Of a stretch of DNA of 64,000 nucleotides, positions 12,435-23,014 are shown piece by piece (positions within the stretch are counted from its first letter, which is position 1; each line of letters begins with the position of its first letter). The translations under genes and the position numbers were made by a program. The notes below the pieces were generated by a model. It did not search any database. It was not told the origin of the DNA and was given only the letters and a program-made list of their open reading frames with translations. This DNA is from Siphonodentalium dalli (taxonomy: Eukaryota; Mollusca; Scaphopoda; Gadilida; Siphonodentaliidae), in NCBI GenBank assembly GCA_032622095.1, contig CP136069.1:9130036-9194035 (forward strand), written 5' to 3'.

Positions 12435-13079
12435 ATGGGCAGACGTGTCTTGTTAATTGGACATTCGTTTATGCATCGACTTGGGGCATTCCTGTACAAT
12501 TTTCGGTTAGATGATGACCGCAGATGGTTTCCACCTATGACAGACTTCTCGTCCTATCTTTGGTTAGATTTGATAGATGTTGAGATTAAAATAGTTGCAT
12601 TGCCTGGAGCTGATATTGATACAATCACTGCTACCATACTGTCAGCAGTTGAAGACTTTCAACCTGATTCCATCATTTTGCAATGTGGAAGTAATGACAT
12701 CACTAAGTGCAAAATTGAACCTGCTAAAACTGTTGTTTGCCAGTTATTTGACCTTCTTTGCTTGTTAAAGTATCAACCACCTGTTAAAGTGATTTTCATT
12801 GTGGAATTGTTTCATCGCTCTGTTTTGAAAACAAAATTCAACATACACAGGATGTCAATTGAGGAGTTTAATTCTGCAGTGGATATTATCAATATCGATT
12901 TGAGTTCCCTTTGTTACAATTCATCAAGGATTGTTTTCTGGAAACATTGTGAATTCCCTAAAGATCATGAACATTTGTTGAGTGATGGTGTTCACTTCAA
13001 AGAAAAGGGCATGTTGCAATATGTATCAACAATTAGGGGAGCAGTGTTAAATTTTGCGTCAAGATTTTCAAAGATAGAG
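12435..13079 (+). CDS. SGNH-hydrolase-domain protein, first exon
   Basis: The exon encodes 215 residues and ends in phase 0 at donor GTTAGT. The SGNH/GDSL signature is complete: block I VLLIGHSFMHRL (Ser11 as nucleophile, with His in place of the usual Asp of GDS), Gly58 in ALPGAD, block III QCGSNDI (Asn87), and block V SDGVHF (Asp184, His187). SGNH enzymes are serine esterases or acetyl-hydrolases with a flavodoxin-like fold. The active-site set is present, so activity is possible, but the substrate cannot be inferred. There is no signal peptide, so a cytoplasmic or nuclear location is more likely. The ATG has A at -3. Single-domain SGNH proteins of this kind also occur in transposons (for example LINE ORF1 esterases), but the intron and basic tail argue for a host gene. 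Confidence 0.75.
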
Positions 13080-15453
13080 GTTAGTGTTTCGGTTTGAATT
13101 TCATTTTATGCTGAGATGAATTTGTATCACTCTTCAAGAGAAAAGCACATGTTTTCAGGCGGTCAGGTTAATAATTACATGTATGGGTACATGTAATCTG
13201 CTTGTTTTACCAGAGTTATGCTTAGGACCTTGTCAGAGTAGAAATTTAAATTTGAATATGTTACTACCGTACATGTGTTTTCCGTCTTTGAGCCCATAAT
13301 TTGCCCCTGGACTTTGAGTAGGGGTAGCATTATGGGTGGCCGCGGGGGGGGGGGGGGGGGCAAATAAATATAAACATACATTTATGATTAATAACTTTAT
13401 GAAAAAATCCTGCATGCTGCTTATTTGGGTATCTACGTTTTTTTTAATTGATGGCTCGATAGCGAAACTCCATAAGTTAACGGCAATGTCAGTGGAAATA
13501 AAGTTATCCATGTGGCGGTCGCGATTGCGAGACAAGCATCTTAGTATATGCAATTAACCTTTCATGGTGGGAGCTGCATGGGTGCAATATTAAATACCCT
13601 GTGTGTGGCAGTGCATTCTCTTATATATGCGAGTCAACCATAGGGAGCCTGGCATATATAACTTAAGAAAGCACTGGCTTACATGTACAAGCAGGATCGC
13701 GCTGCCGTGAGCCAAATTTGCCAAATGCAAGAACAAATTAAATTTTGGCAAATAAACATTTCATTTGGCAAAATTGCAAGTGTTTCTCTATTAACATACC
13801 GGTACTAAGAAAAATAATTTCGAAAGTATTGAATAAATAACTGTCTCTTTAAGGAAACCAAACGGAACTCCGAAGCATGATGAAACATGCGTTATTAAGG
13901 TCTTTTACATATAGCCTACCCAACGGGGAGGGGGCGGGTCCAAATGTATTTCTAAAACCTTCTGACATGGTACTTTTTGGTACTAAAAGGCAACATTTTT
14001 TTGCAAAGAGTCTAAAGACATTGATTTTAAAATTATCCCTTAATTTTTGTTTCAGACAAACTCGGTGAGATTTGCAGCCACATTAATATACTACCAAGAT
14101 ATTCCATACATTGTGAGTACTGACAGTCTGACTGGTACATGTATATTGTACATGTATACTGTTGTATTGAAAAATTCAATTGTTAGTGTCCAGTCACTAC
14201 CGTGTGGTACATACTAGTATATCTCTGATGAAGAGTGATTGGCTGGGAAAACTGCGGAAAATCAGCTCAATTAAATAAAATTGATGCAGCATTTAACTTT
14301 CGTTAGATAAAAGAAAAAAGATACTATGTATTATTGATATTTTGAAAGAATTGACCAAATTTCACCAAACTTTTTTTTTAGATCAACTTACTTTGTAAGT
14401 TTGAGCTATTGCCATGGGTTGGCGTCCGTTGTCACTAAATCCTTCGGCATACCATACTCACCACATCTCTGATCCAATCATTATGAAACTTGTCATGAAT
14501 TTTGATATTGACATGTACATCTTGCCTTACTTAAACATTTCACCTTTCCTATTCCTCCATTTACTGTCAACCATTCAATTATTCCCCTACCTAAGTTGAG
14601 CTGCAGTGTCATTGACACTTTCATTTGCCCCCCCCCCCCCAAAAAAACATTTCGGGGGACTATTAAAAGAGCCGGTGTCCGTCCGCCAGTGCATCCGGAA
14701 ATGGTTTCTGGATAACTTTGGTTTCGATTAACTTATCATAACCAAATTTGGTTTGTGTCTTTCCTGCCAAAAAACAAAGGTCAAGTTCGAATTCGGGTTC
14801 GGTCGGATAATTAGGGGCAGAGTTATGCCCCTTATTCAACTTAAAACATTCTGATTGTTTAGTTTCCGGATGATAACTTGAGTTTCGAACAATTTATCGA
14901 AGCCAAATTTGGTATTATACTTTCCTGCGACAAAACAAAGGTCAAGTTCGAATTTGTGTTCAGTCGAGTTATGCCCCTGATCTCAACTTAGATTTCTCCA
15001 GATATCAGGTTTCCTGACGATAACTTTTTATTGAATTGAGTGAACCGAGCCCGAGTTGAGTGACCATTATGTATGTATTAACTCGTCTTTGACTTCGACT
15101 AAATATAAACTACATGTAGTACCCGTGTCAGTATCATAATATTTACAGTTTAATACTCTGATCAATCATCTTTGTGCGCCGTACATAGATAGTACCATTA
15201 TCAGCCCCAAAGCATACATTTCTAATTATTGGAATTTCAAAGTTAATATTAATGACTGTCCTTATTAATTCACCTCCAAAATATTGAGTCAGAGAGGCTG
15301 AGATAGACTTATATTCTTCCTCAATGCATGTCGTTTTCAAAATTTTCAGGCCTATGGCATTCACGGTCAGAAAGCATGTGTCCCCAAACAATGCTTATCG
15401 TATTTAAGACAATCATTAACTTAAGATTTATCGTCTTTCTTTTCTTATCCTAG
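13080..15453. other. Intron of the SGNH gene, with repeats
   Basis: No further exon is certain. The stretch contains a small hairpin with CCCATAAT against ATTATGGG arms at about 13301-13336 ending in a G-run, a decayed double-hairpin element at 13597-13683, a C-run near 14630, and the diverged tandem repeats listed at 14690. A potential 9-nt micro-exon between TTTGTTTCAG and GTGAGA near 14057-14065 is too short to claim. Confidence 0.4.
14690..15010. repeat. Diverged tandem repeat, about 165-bp unit
   Basis: Two units share TCCGGATGATAACTT-like openings, CAAAGGTCAAGTTCGAATT and AGAGTTATGCCCCT. A related but more diverged segment is at 16440-16640 (TTTCCGGATGATATCTCAAG, GTCAAGATGATT, CAGAGTTATG). 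Repeats of this wording are widespread in marine invertebrate genomes as I recall them. Nothing here is coding. Confidence 0.6.
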
Positions 15454-15630
15454 TTCGTGCCAGGAAAACACACAGATGAGCAGAAGCGTCGTTGGCGGAG
15501 GCGAAATCGTGACAAGAAACGGGCCAAAAGTAAGGCAGTTTCCCAAGAGAGTGTCAATGGAGGCATCTCTTCTCCTCCACCACCACCACCACCTAATACT
15601 ACAAAACCTCTCCAGATACGCCATGTATAA
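15454..15630 (+). CDS. SGNH-hydrolase-domain protein, last exon with basic tail
   Basis: After acceptor TTATCCTAG the frame reads FVPGKHTDEQKRRWRRRNRD, then a KKRAKSK cluster, a run of seven prolines, and a stop at 15628 (58 residues). It joins the 12435-13079 exon in phase 0, giving about 273 residues. The Arg/Lys cluster resembles a nuclear-localisation or nucleic-acid-binding tail. Another frame opens at 15597, just after the proline run, and stays open to 15929 with better protein-like composition than the last residues here. The end of this gene is therefore uncertain. Confidence 0.6.
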   Translation, partial: FVPGKHTDEQKRRWRRRNRDKKRAKSKAVSQESVNGGISSPPPPPPPNTTKPLQIRHV

Positions 15631-15929
15631 CAAATGACTTAGTATATACTGAGTCTGATCTGTGTATCGATATGCAGGACAATATTGGGCATTCAAGTGA
15701 GAAGAAAACTAAATTTTCAGATTTTTTCCCGCCATCAGATTTCTCACTTATAAAGGCTCACAACATAGTTGAAGAAGAGCGGGAAAAAAGATATAAGGCA
15801 CAGGACTATGCCTATTTATGTTTACATAATGCTAAAAAATATATAAGCCGTCTTGAAAAAGTTCACTCCAATCTTTCCAATATGTCAGATGACATTACGT
15901 TTGGTTTGACAGGAGTTGATCTTGAGTGA
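15597..15929 (+). CDS. Overlapping frame after the SGNH gene, helical protein
   Basis: The open frame from 15597 has no in-frame ATG until 15672. It includes KFSDFFPPSDFSLIKAH and the helical EEEREKRYKAQDYAYLCL and KKYISRLEKVHS, and ends GLTGVDLE before TGA. It is either the true C-terminus of the SGNH gene after a one-base slip near the CCA repeat at 15575-15595, or the end of another splice form. An AATAAA at 16064-16069 could serve as the poly-A signal. No family is recognised. Confidence 0.45.
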   Translation, partial: YYKTSPDTPCITNDLVYTESDLCIDMQDNIGHSSEKKTKFSDFFPPSDFSLIKAHNIVEEEREKRYKAQDYAYLCLHNAKKYISRLEKVHSNLSNMSDDITFGLTGVDLE

Positions 15930-16139
15930 TTATTTAAAGCCCCACGTAATGTTCAGCCCTAAATTTATATTATTTATAAACTATATTAATCTGCATACCA
16001 TTTGAATAATGAAGCTTCAAAACACAGATATATGCAGCCTAATAATGCAGGTTATTCGGTTCAAATAAATTATACAAGATGCCGAATGATGTTTTATTAT
16101 CAATGCCTGTTCACAAACGAACTGTTATTGTCAACCCGA

Positions 16140-16460
16140 CGTTTCCGTTTGAGGACTATAGAAATGACCCTCGTCCGTCCGTCCGTGCGTCCGTCCGTGC
16201 GTCCGCCCGTGCGTCCGAGATTGGGTACCTTCATGGTGTAATCAACTCCTCCTACAGTTTTAAACGTAGAGATTTGAAACTTGGGATATTGTTCCTAACA
16301 TGTTGGTGATTTGCAACATCTATATAGCTATTAATCAAAAATATAATTTTTTCCATATTTTTTTTGGGGGGGGGGGGGTTTGACTTAGAAAATTTGGAAC
16401 ATTTTTGCCTTTTGGATGAGATTGGGTACCTTCATGGTGTAATCAACTCCTCCTACAGTT
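16140..16460. repeat. CCGT microsatellite and a duplicated 45-bp segment
   Basis: A run of CCGTCCGTCCGTGCG type occupies about 16168-16215. The phrase GAGATTGGGTACCTTCATGG with the following ATCAACTCCTCCTACAG occurs at about 16216 and again at about 16420, separated by a G-run near 16370. Confidence 0.65.
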
Positions 16461-16636
16461 TTAATTCAACTTTTTTTGTACTTAGAAAAACTTTTTCGGT
16501 TTCCGGATGATATCTCAAGTTTGGATCCTTTAATTGCAAATACCGTTTTTACGTGGATCAGTCATATCAAGATACAGGTCAAGATGATTTTTCTCAGAGT
16601 TATGGACTTTTTTCGACTTAGAAAAATCAATTTTCG

Positions 16637-17482
16637 GGATGGGGAGGTGGCACCAATCACAGGGATGGGAGGTGGAACCATACACAGGGATGGGGGGAGG
16701 TGGCATCAATTACAGCGATGGGGGAGGTGGCACCAATCACAGGGATGGGGGAGGTGGCATCAATTACAGGGATGGGGTAGGTGGCACAAATCACAGGAAT
16801 GGGGAGGTGGCACCAATCATAGGGATGGGGGAGGTGGCACCAATCACAGGAATGTGGGTGGCACCAATCACAGGGATGGGGTGGTGGCACCCATCACAGG
16901 GACGGGGATGTGGCACCAATTGCAGGGATGGGGAAGGTGGCACCAACCACAGGGATGGGGAGGTGGCACCAATAACAGGGTGGGGGAGGTGGCACCAATC
17001 ACATGGATGGGGGAGGTGGCACCAATCACACGGATGGGGAGGTAGCACCAATCGCAGGGATGGGGTGGCACCAATCACAGGGATGGGGAGGTGGCACCAA
17101 TCACAGGAATGGGGGTGGCACCAGTCACAGGGATGGGAGGTAGCACCAATATCAGGGATGGGGGACGTGGCACCAATAACAGGGATGGGGAGGTAGCACC
17201 AATTACAGGGATGGGGGTGGCACCAATCATAGGGATGTGGGAGGTGGCACCAATCACAGGGATGGGGTGGTGGCACCAATCACAGGGATGGGGAGGTGGC
17301 ATCAATTACAGGGATGGGGTAGGTGGCACCAATCACAGGAATGGGGAGGTGGCACCAATCACAGGGATGGGGGAGGTGGCACTAATCACAGGAAGGGGGA
17401 GGTGGCACCAATCACAGGGATGGGGTGGTGGCACCAATCACAGGGATGGGGATGTGGCACCAATTGCAGGGAGGTGGCATCA
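16637..17482. repeat. Minisatellite, about 26-bp unit
   Basis: Roughly 32 copies of CACCAATCACAGGGATGGGG plus AGGTGG, varying from about 22 to 28 bp. Several frames on both strands are open across it only because the unit lacks stops. The variable unit length and frame changes argue against a protein. Confidence 0.9.
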
Positions 17483-18115
17483 ACCAATTCCCCTTCTGTA
17501 TTGGGCGATTGTTTGTACACATTGGTGGGTGAATAATTACTTAATTATTGGGTCAAATCAACAGAGCACAACAATGAGCAATACCGAATACAAATGTATC
17601 AATAAATCGTACCGCCAACATGCAAATACTAAGACTAATTAATATATTCGTTAATCGTACCAAAGATTCATAAACGGGTTAGCATCTCCAAACTCACCCT
17701 CTGTGGAACCTCACACAGATGGAACCATGCACTATAGAGTGGGGCTCTCTACGGGTTAGCATCACCAAACTCACCCTCTGTGGAGCTCATTCTGCTGGGC
17801 CTCATATTCTAGGAACTAATTGTAGTATCGAATTAACATAGTTTTAGTTACTGTTTCCCTTGTCAATTTATATATCTCCTAATTTGCAGAAGATACATTT
17901 CATAATAGAAGTGACTAATGGGTGAATATCAACTTCAACTGGGGAACTTTAATCTGATCCTAGGTCTCCGTTACCAGTTGGTGTCTAATAAGAATTATGT
18001 CCACAAAAGGTTATATTGGGTGATGCTAGCCCGCTAAGCTAGAACCGAGATGCATTTGCTGTGGATAAAGTTGAACAACTGATACACAGCTGTTTGAGAA
18101 GTTGTTTCTTGGCTG
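17483..18115. other. No gene; short direct duplication
   Basis: The phrase ACGGGTTAGCATC-CCAAACTCACCCTCTGTGGA occurs twice between about 17675 and 17790. Nothing else is supported. Confidence 0.45.
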
Positions 18116-18600
18116 AATCGTACGTGACACGTAGTGAAGCAATCACACATGATGTGTCTCCAATTGCCTTTTTCGGCGACATAGCGCTCAGAATAATTGA
18201 TGTAACATCATGCAGTGGTCACGACTGAGACGACATGCCAACTTGACAAGATCGACGTGTCGTGTATTGTAAAATATTGTCTGGATTCTCGTCATGACTT
18301 CTCCATTTTTCGTTTTCATTAAGCTATCCAACGAAATTGGTCTAAATTAAATTAAATATACCTAAATCACATGTGAATTCTTCATAAGTTGTGAAACAGT
18401 TACTTTCATTTTTATCGCAATGCTTCATTCCCAATTCCGCGTTTTTTTTGCTATCTCCACACGGTTGATAACCGGAAGTCACGTGACATTTTCTCAAAAA
18501 TTCATACCCGCAATCTTTGAAAAATCACTGATGGATATAGAACAAATATATGACGTCATTCACCTTCGACTAAGGTATAAACAATCACCTGGTGGTTGCT
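18116..18600. repeat. Dispersed duplication, copy A
   Basis: This segment matches 23680-24130 in the same orientation at clearly less than full identity, with small indels. Shared phrases include ACGTGACACGTAGTG, ACATGCCAACTTGA, TTTTTCGTTTTCATTAAGCT, GCTTCATTCCCAATTCCGCG and AAAAATCACTGATGGATATA. It lies about 450 bp upstream of the C-type lectin exon, so it may be a duplicated gene flank. No coding assignment. Confidence 0.7.
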
Positions 18601-18747
18601 AGTAACTAGTTTTATCACTTGCGTGTTGGAAGTACACCATTGTTTTATGGTGCCCATATGATGACGCGGGAATCTGTACAATATAGTAATTCGTGCGGCC
18701 GCTGCGATCTCGGTGGATTCCGATACCTCTCGCTGACAACAACGGCA

Positions 18748-18955
18748 CCTGGTGCTATATGCACCATTATGTTCGGTAACAATTTCACCTAATTTGGGTA
18801 GAGTTTTACCCACGTGGTGCTATATGAACCATTATGTTCGGTAACAATTTCACCTAATTTGGGTACAGTTTTACCCACGTGGTGCTATATGCACCATTAT
18901 GTTGGGTAACAAATTTACATAATTTGGGTACAGTTTTACCAAACACGACTGAGAG
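18748..18955. repeat. Three tandem copies of a 66-bp unit
   Basis: Units contain GGTGCTATATGCACCATTAT, GGTAACAATTTCACCTAATT and TACAGTTTTACC. The third is the most diverged. A minus-strand frame of 85 codons crosses the first unit and its left flank; I do not call it a gene. Confidence 0.75.
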
Positions 18956-19049
18956 TGCAGATAACGAGTCGAAAAGTGATGTGACATGAGCATGGCATGG
19001 CACAGTCAACAATCTGCAACTGATGCAACTTTACTGCATTTATTTGCAG

Positions 19050-19285
19050 ATAGAAAATGGATGGACGGGTTTGACCGATTCAACAACAACACGATGTACA
19101 CATGGGACGGCCGCCGGTTGCCGATAGAGAGGTGGGCGGACGGTGAACCGGATGGTGGAATCGAAGACTGCGTTAGATTGGATACCTATCACACATATGA
19201 CACGTATTGGATGTCTGATGAGTGGTGTGGCGATAATGTTCTGGAAACTTACGAACTTCGTCTCAGCTTCTTTTGTCAGATCTAA
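19050..19285 (+). CDS. C-type lectin-like domain, terminal exon
   Basis: After acceptor TTTATTTGCAG (phase 1) the frame reads RKWMDGFDRF, NNNTMYTWDGRR, ERWADGEPDGGIEDCVRLD, YWMSDEWC and SFFCQI, then stops. This is the second half of a C-type lectin-like domain: the WAxGEP turn, the second, third and fourth canonical cysteines (in EDC, EWC and FFC) and the WxSDxxC segment. The Ca-site motif is EPD instead of EPN, so sugar binding is possible but not assured. Such domains are usually secreted or cell-surface recognition modules. The signal peptide and first half must be in upstream exons, which I did not find. The frame also stays open back to an ATG at 18986, but that extension lacks lectin features. 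Confidence 0.75.
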
Positions 19286-19450
19286 TCAGCTGCATGGTAT
19301 CCCGTATATGGATTGGAGCTCATACACATGGATAATGATACATGTCAGTCTCAACTGCGTAACATGGACAGATCAGATATGTGATATTAACAAACATACT
19401 TCGAGCTTATGGATTAATGAACCGGATTGAAAAGACTTTTTTTCATTTTC

Positions 19451-19456
19451 AATAAA
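19451..19456 (+). terminator. Probable poly-A signal of the lectin gene
   Basis: AATAAA lies 166 bp after the stop codon of the C-type lectin exon, followed by a GT-rich stretch. The distance suits a short 3' UTR. Confidence 0.5.
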
Positions 19457-19551
19457 TTTTGGGCCATTTGAAAAAATTGTTGTTTATATTTCTGGAATTA
19501 ATACAAAAAATAGGTAACCCTATACAAGGATTGACTATTTTAACAGAATAT

Positions 19552-19692
19552 ACAGCTCGTCCTCAGTTTATAGCGGGAGTTACAAAACGAGTCGAGTAAA
19601 TTAGGTTTGGACCGAGCCTTTGACGAGGTCCAGGCCTAATTTGCTGGACGAATATTTATTGTAAATTCCACTATAAACTGGGGACGAGTTGT
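19552..19692. mobile_element. Foldback MITE, 'GTTTATAGCGG' family, copy 1
   Basis: Arms contain CAGTTTATAGCGGGAGTTAC and, inverted, GTAAATTCCACTATAAACTG. The centre contains the mirrored GTAAATTAGG and GGCCTAATTT. A second copy is at 33329-33473, which establishes a family of about 140-150 bp with arms reaching almost to the centre. Confidence 0.75.
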
Positions 19693-19921
19693 CGATTCTA
19701 TCTTTTACATTATCGAAAACCTCGATACTAACATCGGCGTATATAAGGCCTGTTAATACATCACCATGATGTGGTGAGTACCAGTTGGGCAGATGATGTC
19801 ATTTTATTATTTGTCGAACAATCTCTGGCGTCAGCAGCAGCTATCAACTGGCATGGTATCGATGCATTTAAGGCTTTAATTGATTCCACAGAGGACGGGA
19901 GTGTCTCGTCTGAATAGCACA

Positions 19922-20133
19922 CAGTAATGCTCTAAGTAATCGACTCCTAAACCACAGCAGAATTATGGGTAAATTTTCAGGATTTAGTCGGAAATATGGC
20001 ATGTTGCCATTCACCGGAAAGCTCTCGGGAGAGCTTTCCAATGAATGGCAACAAGCCATATTTCCGACTAAATCCTGAAAAGTTACCCATAATTCTGCTG
20101 TGGTTTAGGAGTCGATTACTTAGAGCATTACTG
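19922..20133. mobile_element. Foldback MITE, 'CAGTAATG' family, copy 1 (mariner-like)
   Basis: The arms are near-perfect for about 95 bp, beginning CAGTAATGCTCTAAGTAAT and including CACAGCAGAATTATGGGTAA. A shorter relative with a clean TA target duplication is at 47581-47709. Here the flanks are CA and TA, so one side has probably changed. No transposase. Confidence 0.75.
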
Positions 20134-20381
20134 TAAGTATAGCACGACAGAACATATATTTTAAAATAAACAGAATTATGTAAGGTCAGTGGGTCTTCGT
20201 TTTCCAAACAATATTGTGCGTCAATATATATCAAGTGGTGTGTTCTCAAGATTTTTAAGCCCCACAATGTATTGCACTCAGCTAGACGGGGTTTTCTCGG
20301 CTGAATAGAGCACAAGGCACGACTCAGCTTCATTCTAACGATTGTGGGGGAATCAATATGAGATGTGCTCCATTCATTTGC

Positions 20382-20835
20382 GACCCGCCATATCAAATCC
20401 AGTCGTAAGTCGGGATGTTTTTACCCTGTGCCAATGCATTCTCTTATATATGCGAGTCGACCATAGGTCGCCTCGCATATATAAGAGAATGCATTGGCCT
20501 AACAATTTTTTACAATTTTTATAATTTGTTCTTGTATTCTTTAACAATTTTATAATTTCACCCATACAGAGCCCCAGACAAACATAAGCAGACGACACTC
20601 TTCTATATGCTTCTATATATGTGTTGGGCTCCCTGCAGGGTAATGGATGTTTTTTTTATTTTATGTCCTAAAAATTGTAATAAACATTTATTTTTAAAAA
20701 ATGATAAAAAATTGTTAGGCCAATGCATTCTCTTAACTATGCGAGGCGACCTATGGTCAACTCGCATATATAAGAGAATGCATTGGCACAGGGTGAAAAA
20801 ATCCCGACTTACGACTGGATTTGATATGGCGGGTC
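20382..20835. repeat. Palindrome interrupted by a double-hairpin element
   Basis: GACCCGCCATATCAAATCCA and the following AGTCGTAAGTCGGGAT at 20382-20416 are repeated inverted at 20801-20835. With the element at 20424-20793 removed, what remains is a palindrome of about 84 bp, so the insertion went into or very near its centre. CATTTG lies just outside both ends. Confidence 0.8.
20424..20793. mobile_element. Double-hairpin element, complete copy 1
   Basis: Each end of this 370-bp element is itself a hairpin. CCAATGCATTCTCTTATATA and the following TGCGAG are followed, after a loop of about 15 bases containing CGACCATAGGTCG, by their reverse complement. The whole element begins CCCTGTGCCAATG and ends in its inverse. 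The AT-rich middle holds AGAGCCCCAGACAAACAT and GGGCTCCCTGCAGGG. No coding capacity. Related copies: 23056, 25913, 58890, 59998, 62032 and 63247. Confidence 0.85.
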
Positions 20836-21548
20836 ACATTTGTTCAACGAACTGCATCTCACATCTCGCAATAAAGTGGTTGGTGTTTTATATATGAATT
20901 ACTGGTATTTTAGTTTAAGTTGGACGAGTACCGTAGACCACCAATCACTGTCATGTGATGAGTACCACTTGGACAGAAATCAATGGTTAACAATGTTTTA
21001 CAAATCAAGGTCAGTATTGGACCGTTGGACGCCTGGACGGGAGTGTCTTATATCTTAAACTAATCGAAATGATATCCATCGAGCAGATGCTAATACAAAG
21101 TAAGATCCAACACGTGCCGCCTCTGCTATATATTGCATACTTTATTCACACAGATGCACGTGTTTTCCTGAATTGCTTACATGGAGTTACTAACACGATG
21201 TGATTATATCAATTTCAACATATGTGTTATCAAATGGTTGCTCTTGGTCATATACATTACAAGAAAACCATAGTCAGAAATGGTAACCCTCTCAAGATCA
21301 TCTATTATATCCCCTTGATTGTAACTATAGAATCTTTTTCATTTCCGTTATTTGTAAATGGTATAGCTTATCACAAACCAAAAAATCAACATTATTGACA
21401 TCATGTAAACGCCAATAATCGAAATTGAGATTCTCAACTACACCTTTTACCGGGCTCGGGGTCGCACTACAGCTCGTCATCGGGGTCGCACTACAACTTT
21501 TAACGTGTCCCAATAATTAACATTATATAAATAGAACCCCCATGCGCT
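20836..21548. other. No gene recognised
   Basis: Short random frames only. GGACGGGAGTGTCT-like and AACAATCTCTG...GTCAGCAGCTATCA phrases occur both near 19810-19910 and near 21035-21050 or 21612-21665, which points to an old, scattered duplication on either side of the foldback cluster. Confidence 0.4.
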
Positions 21549-22367
21549 ATGGCAGCGCACAGGCGAAACACGAATTTGTATAATAGTATACACGCGGCGC
21601 GCGTAATTATTCGAACAATCTCTGAAGTGGGTCCTGCCATCATCTCTTGCGTCAGCAGCTATCAGGTGACTTCTGCGGCCCAATTGATTCTACTGAAAAC
21701 GGAAGTTTCACGAATCAATAGAGCAAGGGGTACTACAGAAGTCCATTCAAGTGGGAATTCCGGACTCCATGTGAACGAATCAATGAAGCAAGGAGTACTA
21801 CATAAGTCTATTCGAGGGGAGAATTCCGGACTCCATGTGAACGAATCAATGGAGCAAGGAGTACTACAGATGTCCATTCAGGGGGAGAATTCCGGACTCC
21901 ATGTGAACGAATCAATGGAGCAAGGAGTACTACAGATGTCCATTCAGGGGGAGAATTCCGGACTCCATGTGAACGAATCAATGGAGCAAGGAGTACTACA
22001 TAAGTCTATTCGAGGGGAGAATTCCGGACTCCATGTGAACGAATCAATGAAGCAAGGAGTACTACAGATGTCCATTCGGGGGGAGAATTCCGGACTCCAT
22101 GTGAACGAATCAATGGAGCAAGGAGTACTACATAAGTCTATTCGAGGGGAGAATTCCGGACTCCATGTGAACGAATCAATGAAGCAAGGAGTACTACAGA
22201 TGTCCATTCGGGGGGAGAATTCCGGACTCCATGTGAACGAATCAATGGAGCAAGGAGTACTACAGATGTCCATTCGGGGGGGGGGGGAGAATTCCGGACT
22301 CCATGTGATAAGTTTCGGACTCGGATGTGCTCGAATTTATATCTCGCACAACAGGAACTCGCGTTAA
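21549..22367 (+). other. 272-codon open frame over a 66-bp minisatellite
   Basis: An ATG at 21549 (MAAHRRNTNLYNSIHAARV) opens a frame that crosses a minisatellite and ends HNRNSR before a stop at 22365. Because the unit is 66 bp, each repeat adds exactly 22 residues (GENSGLHVNESMEQGVLQMS plus two), so the frame cannot close inside the array. The minus strand is also open across it. No signal peptide, domain or splice evidence. It could be a repetitive protein or simply a satellite with a lucky period. I favour the latter. Confidence 0.3.
21722..22308. repeat. Minisatellite, 66-bp unit, about 9 copies
   Basis: Units carry GAATTCCGGACTCCATGTGA and GAGCAAGGAGTACTACA. Two variants alternate (ending in CATAAGTCTATTCGAGG or CAGATGTCCATTC-GGGG), which implies growth by blocks of more than one unit. 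A G-run expands the last junction near 22277. Confidence 0.9.
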
Positions 22368-23014
22368 AGTCCATTGAAAACGCACTTCTATTTCCTTTTA
22401 CAAAACTAATGTAACTATTAATTGCATTGGATGGAATTGATCGCTCAAAACATCTCGAGGGTCCAACACCATTCGCTCTTTGAAATCATAAGTGCATCTT
22501 AGTCACTATCAATTCAAACTATATCGAATCGTGCCACCCAATTATTCAGTATGTGTATATGGGTCATCCGTGGCTCAGTCGGTATATAGACCATGTTGCA
22601 ATGACTGCCATACGCTGACCAGAATAGTGACCAAACTGAAGAGAGGATGTGTCGCGAATCAGAACACACCAGAAAATTTGAATATTTATATATTCTGAAC
22701 TATTGGCTATTTAACACTGTAAAGTTGCAATCCTATAGGTTGTATGGTAACGCCACACCAAACTAAAGTCCAATTATATCTAAACAACGGGATAGTCCAC
22801 ATGTCAAACACATTGTGAGTTTAGGCAAATTGATGTAGTATTACCATAGTTAAGATTCAAACTAGATAACCATACATGGCATTACAATTAGTTAAAATAT
22901 GTTCACTTTTCCAGCTTGCTGATCCTATAAAGCTGAACAAAACATTATGCAGGCCCCGAGTATGACATTGATAAGTTATAATTGGAAAGCGGAATACACC
23001 TAGAAGACTGTTAA
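22368..23014. other. No gene recognised
   Basis: A stretch at about 22562-22590 (CCGTGGCTCAGTCGGTATAT) resembles a tRNA A-box, but no B-box or cloverleaf follows. Otherwise AT-rich and uninformative. Confidence 0.4.

Noticed and set aside
14057-14065. Nine-base micro-exon in the SGNH gene
   Set aside because: Good splice signals flank it, but nine bases cannot be supported without transcript data and the outer exons already join in phase.
16476-17642. Long overlapping frames on both strands (to 189 codons) over the 26-bp minisatellite
   Set aside because: The unit has no stop and varies in length, so several frames on both strands are open at once. No start context, domain or splice evidence.
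18556-18813. Minus-strand frame with CRCCQREV as a transposase zinc motif
   Set aside because: The cysteine phrase is too short, and the N-terminal part of the frame is translation of the 66-bp tandem repeat.
21744-22308. CRISPR-like array
   Set aside because: The genome is eukaryotic and the 66-bp units are contiguous repeats without unique spacers.
22562-22620. tRNA gene starting CCGTGGCTCAGTCGG
   Set aside because: Only an A-box-like phrase is present; the rest does not fold as a tRNA.
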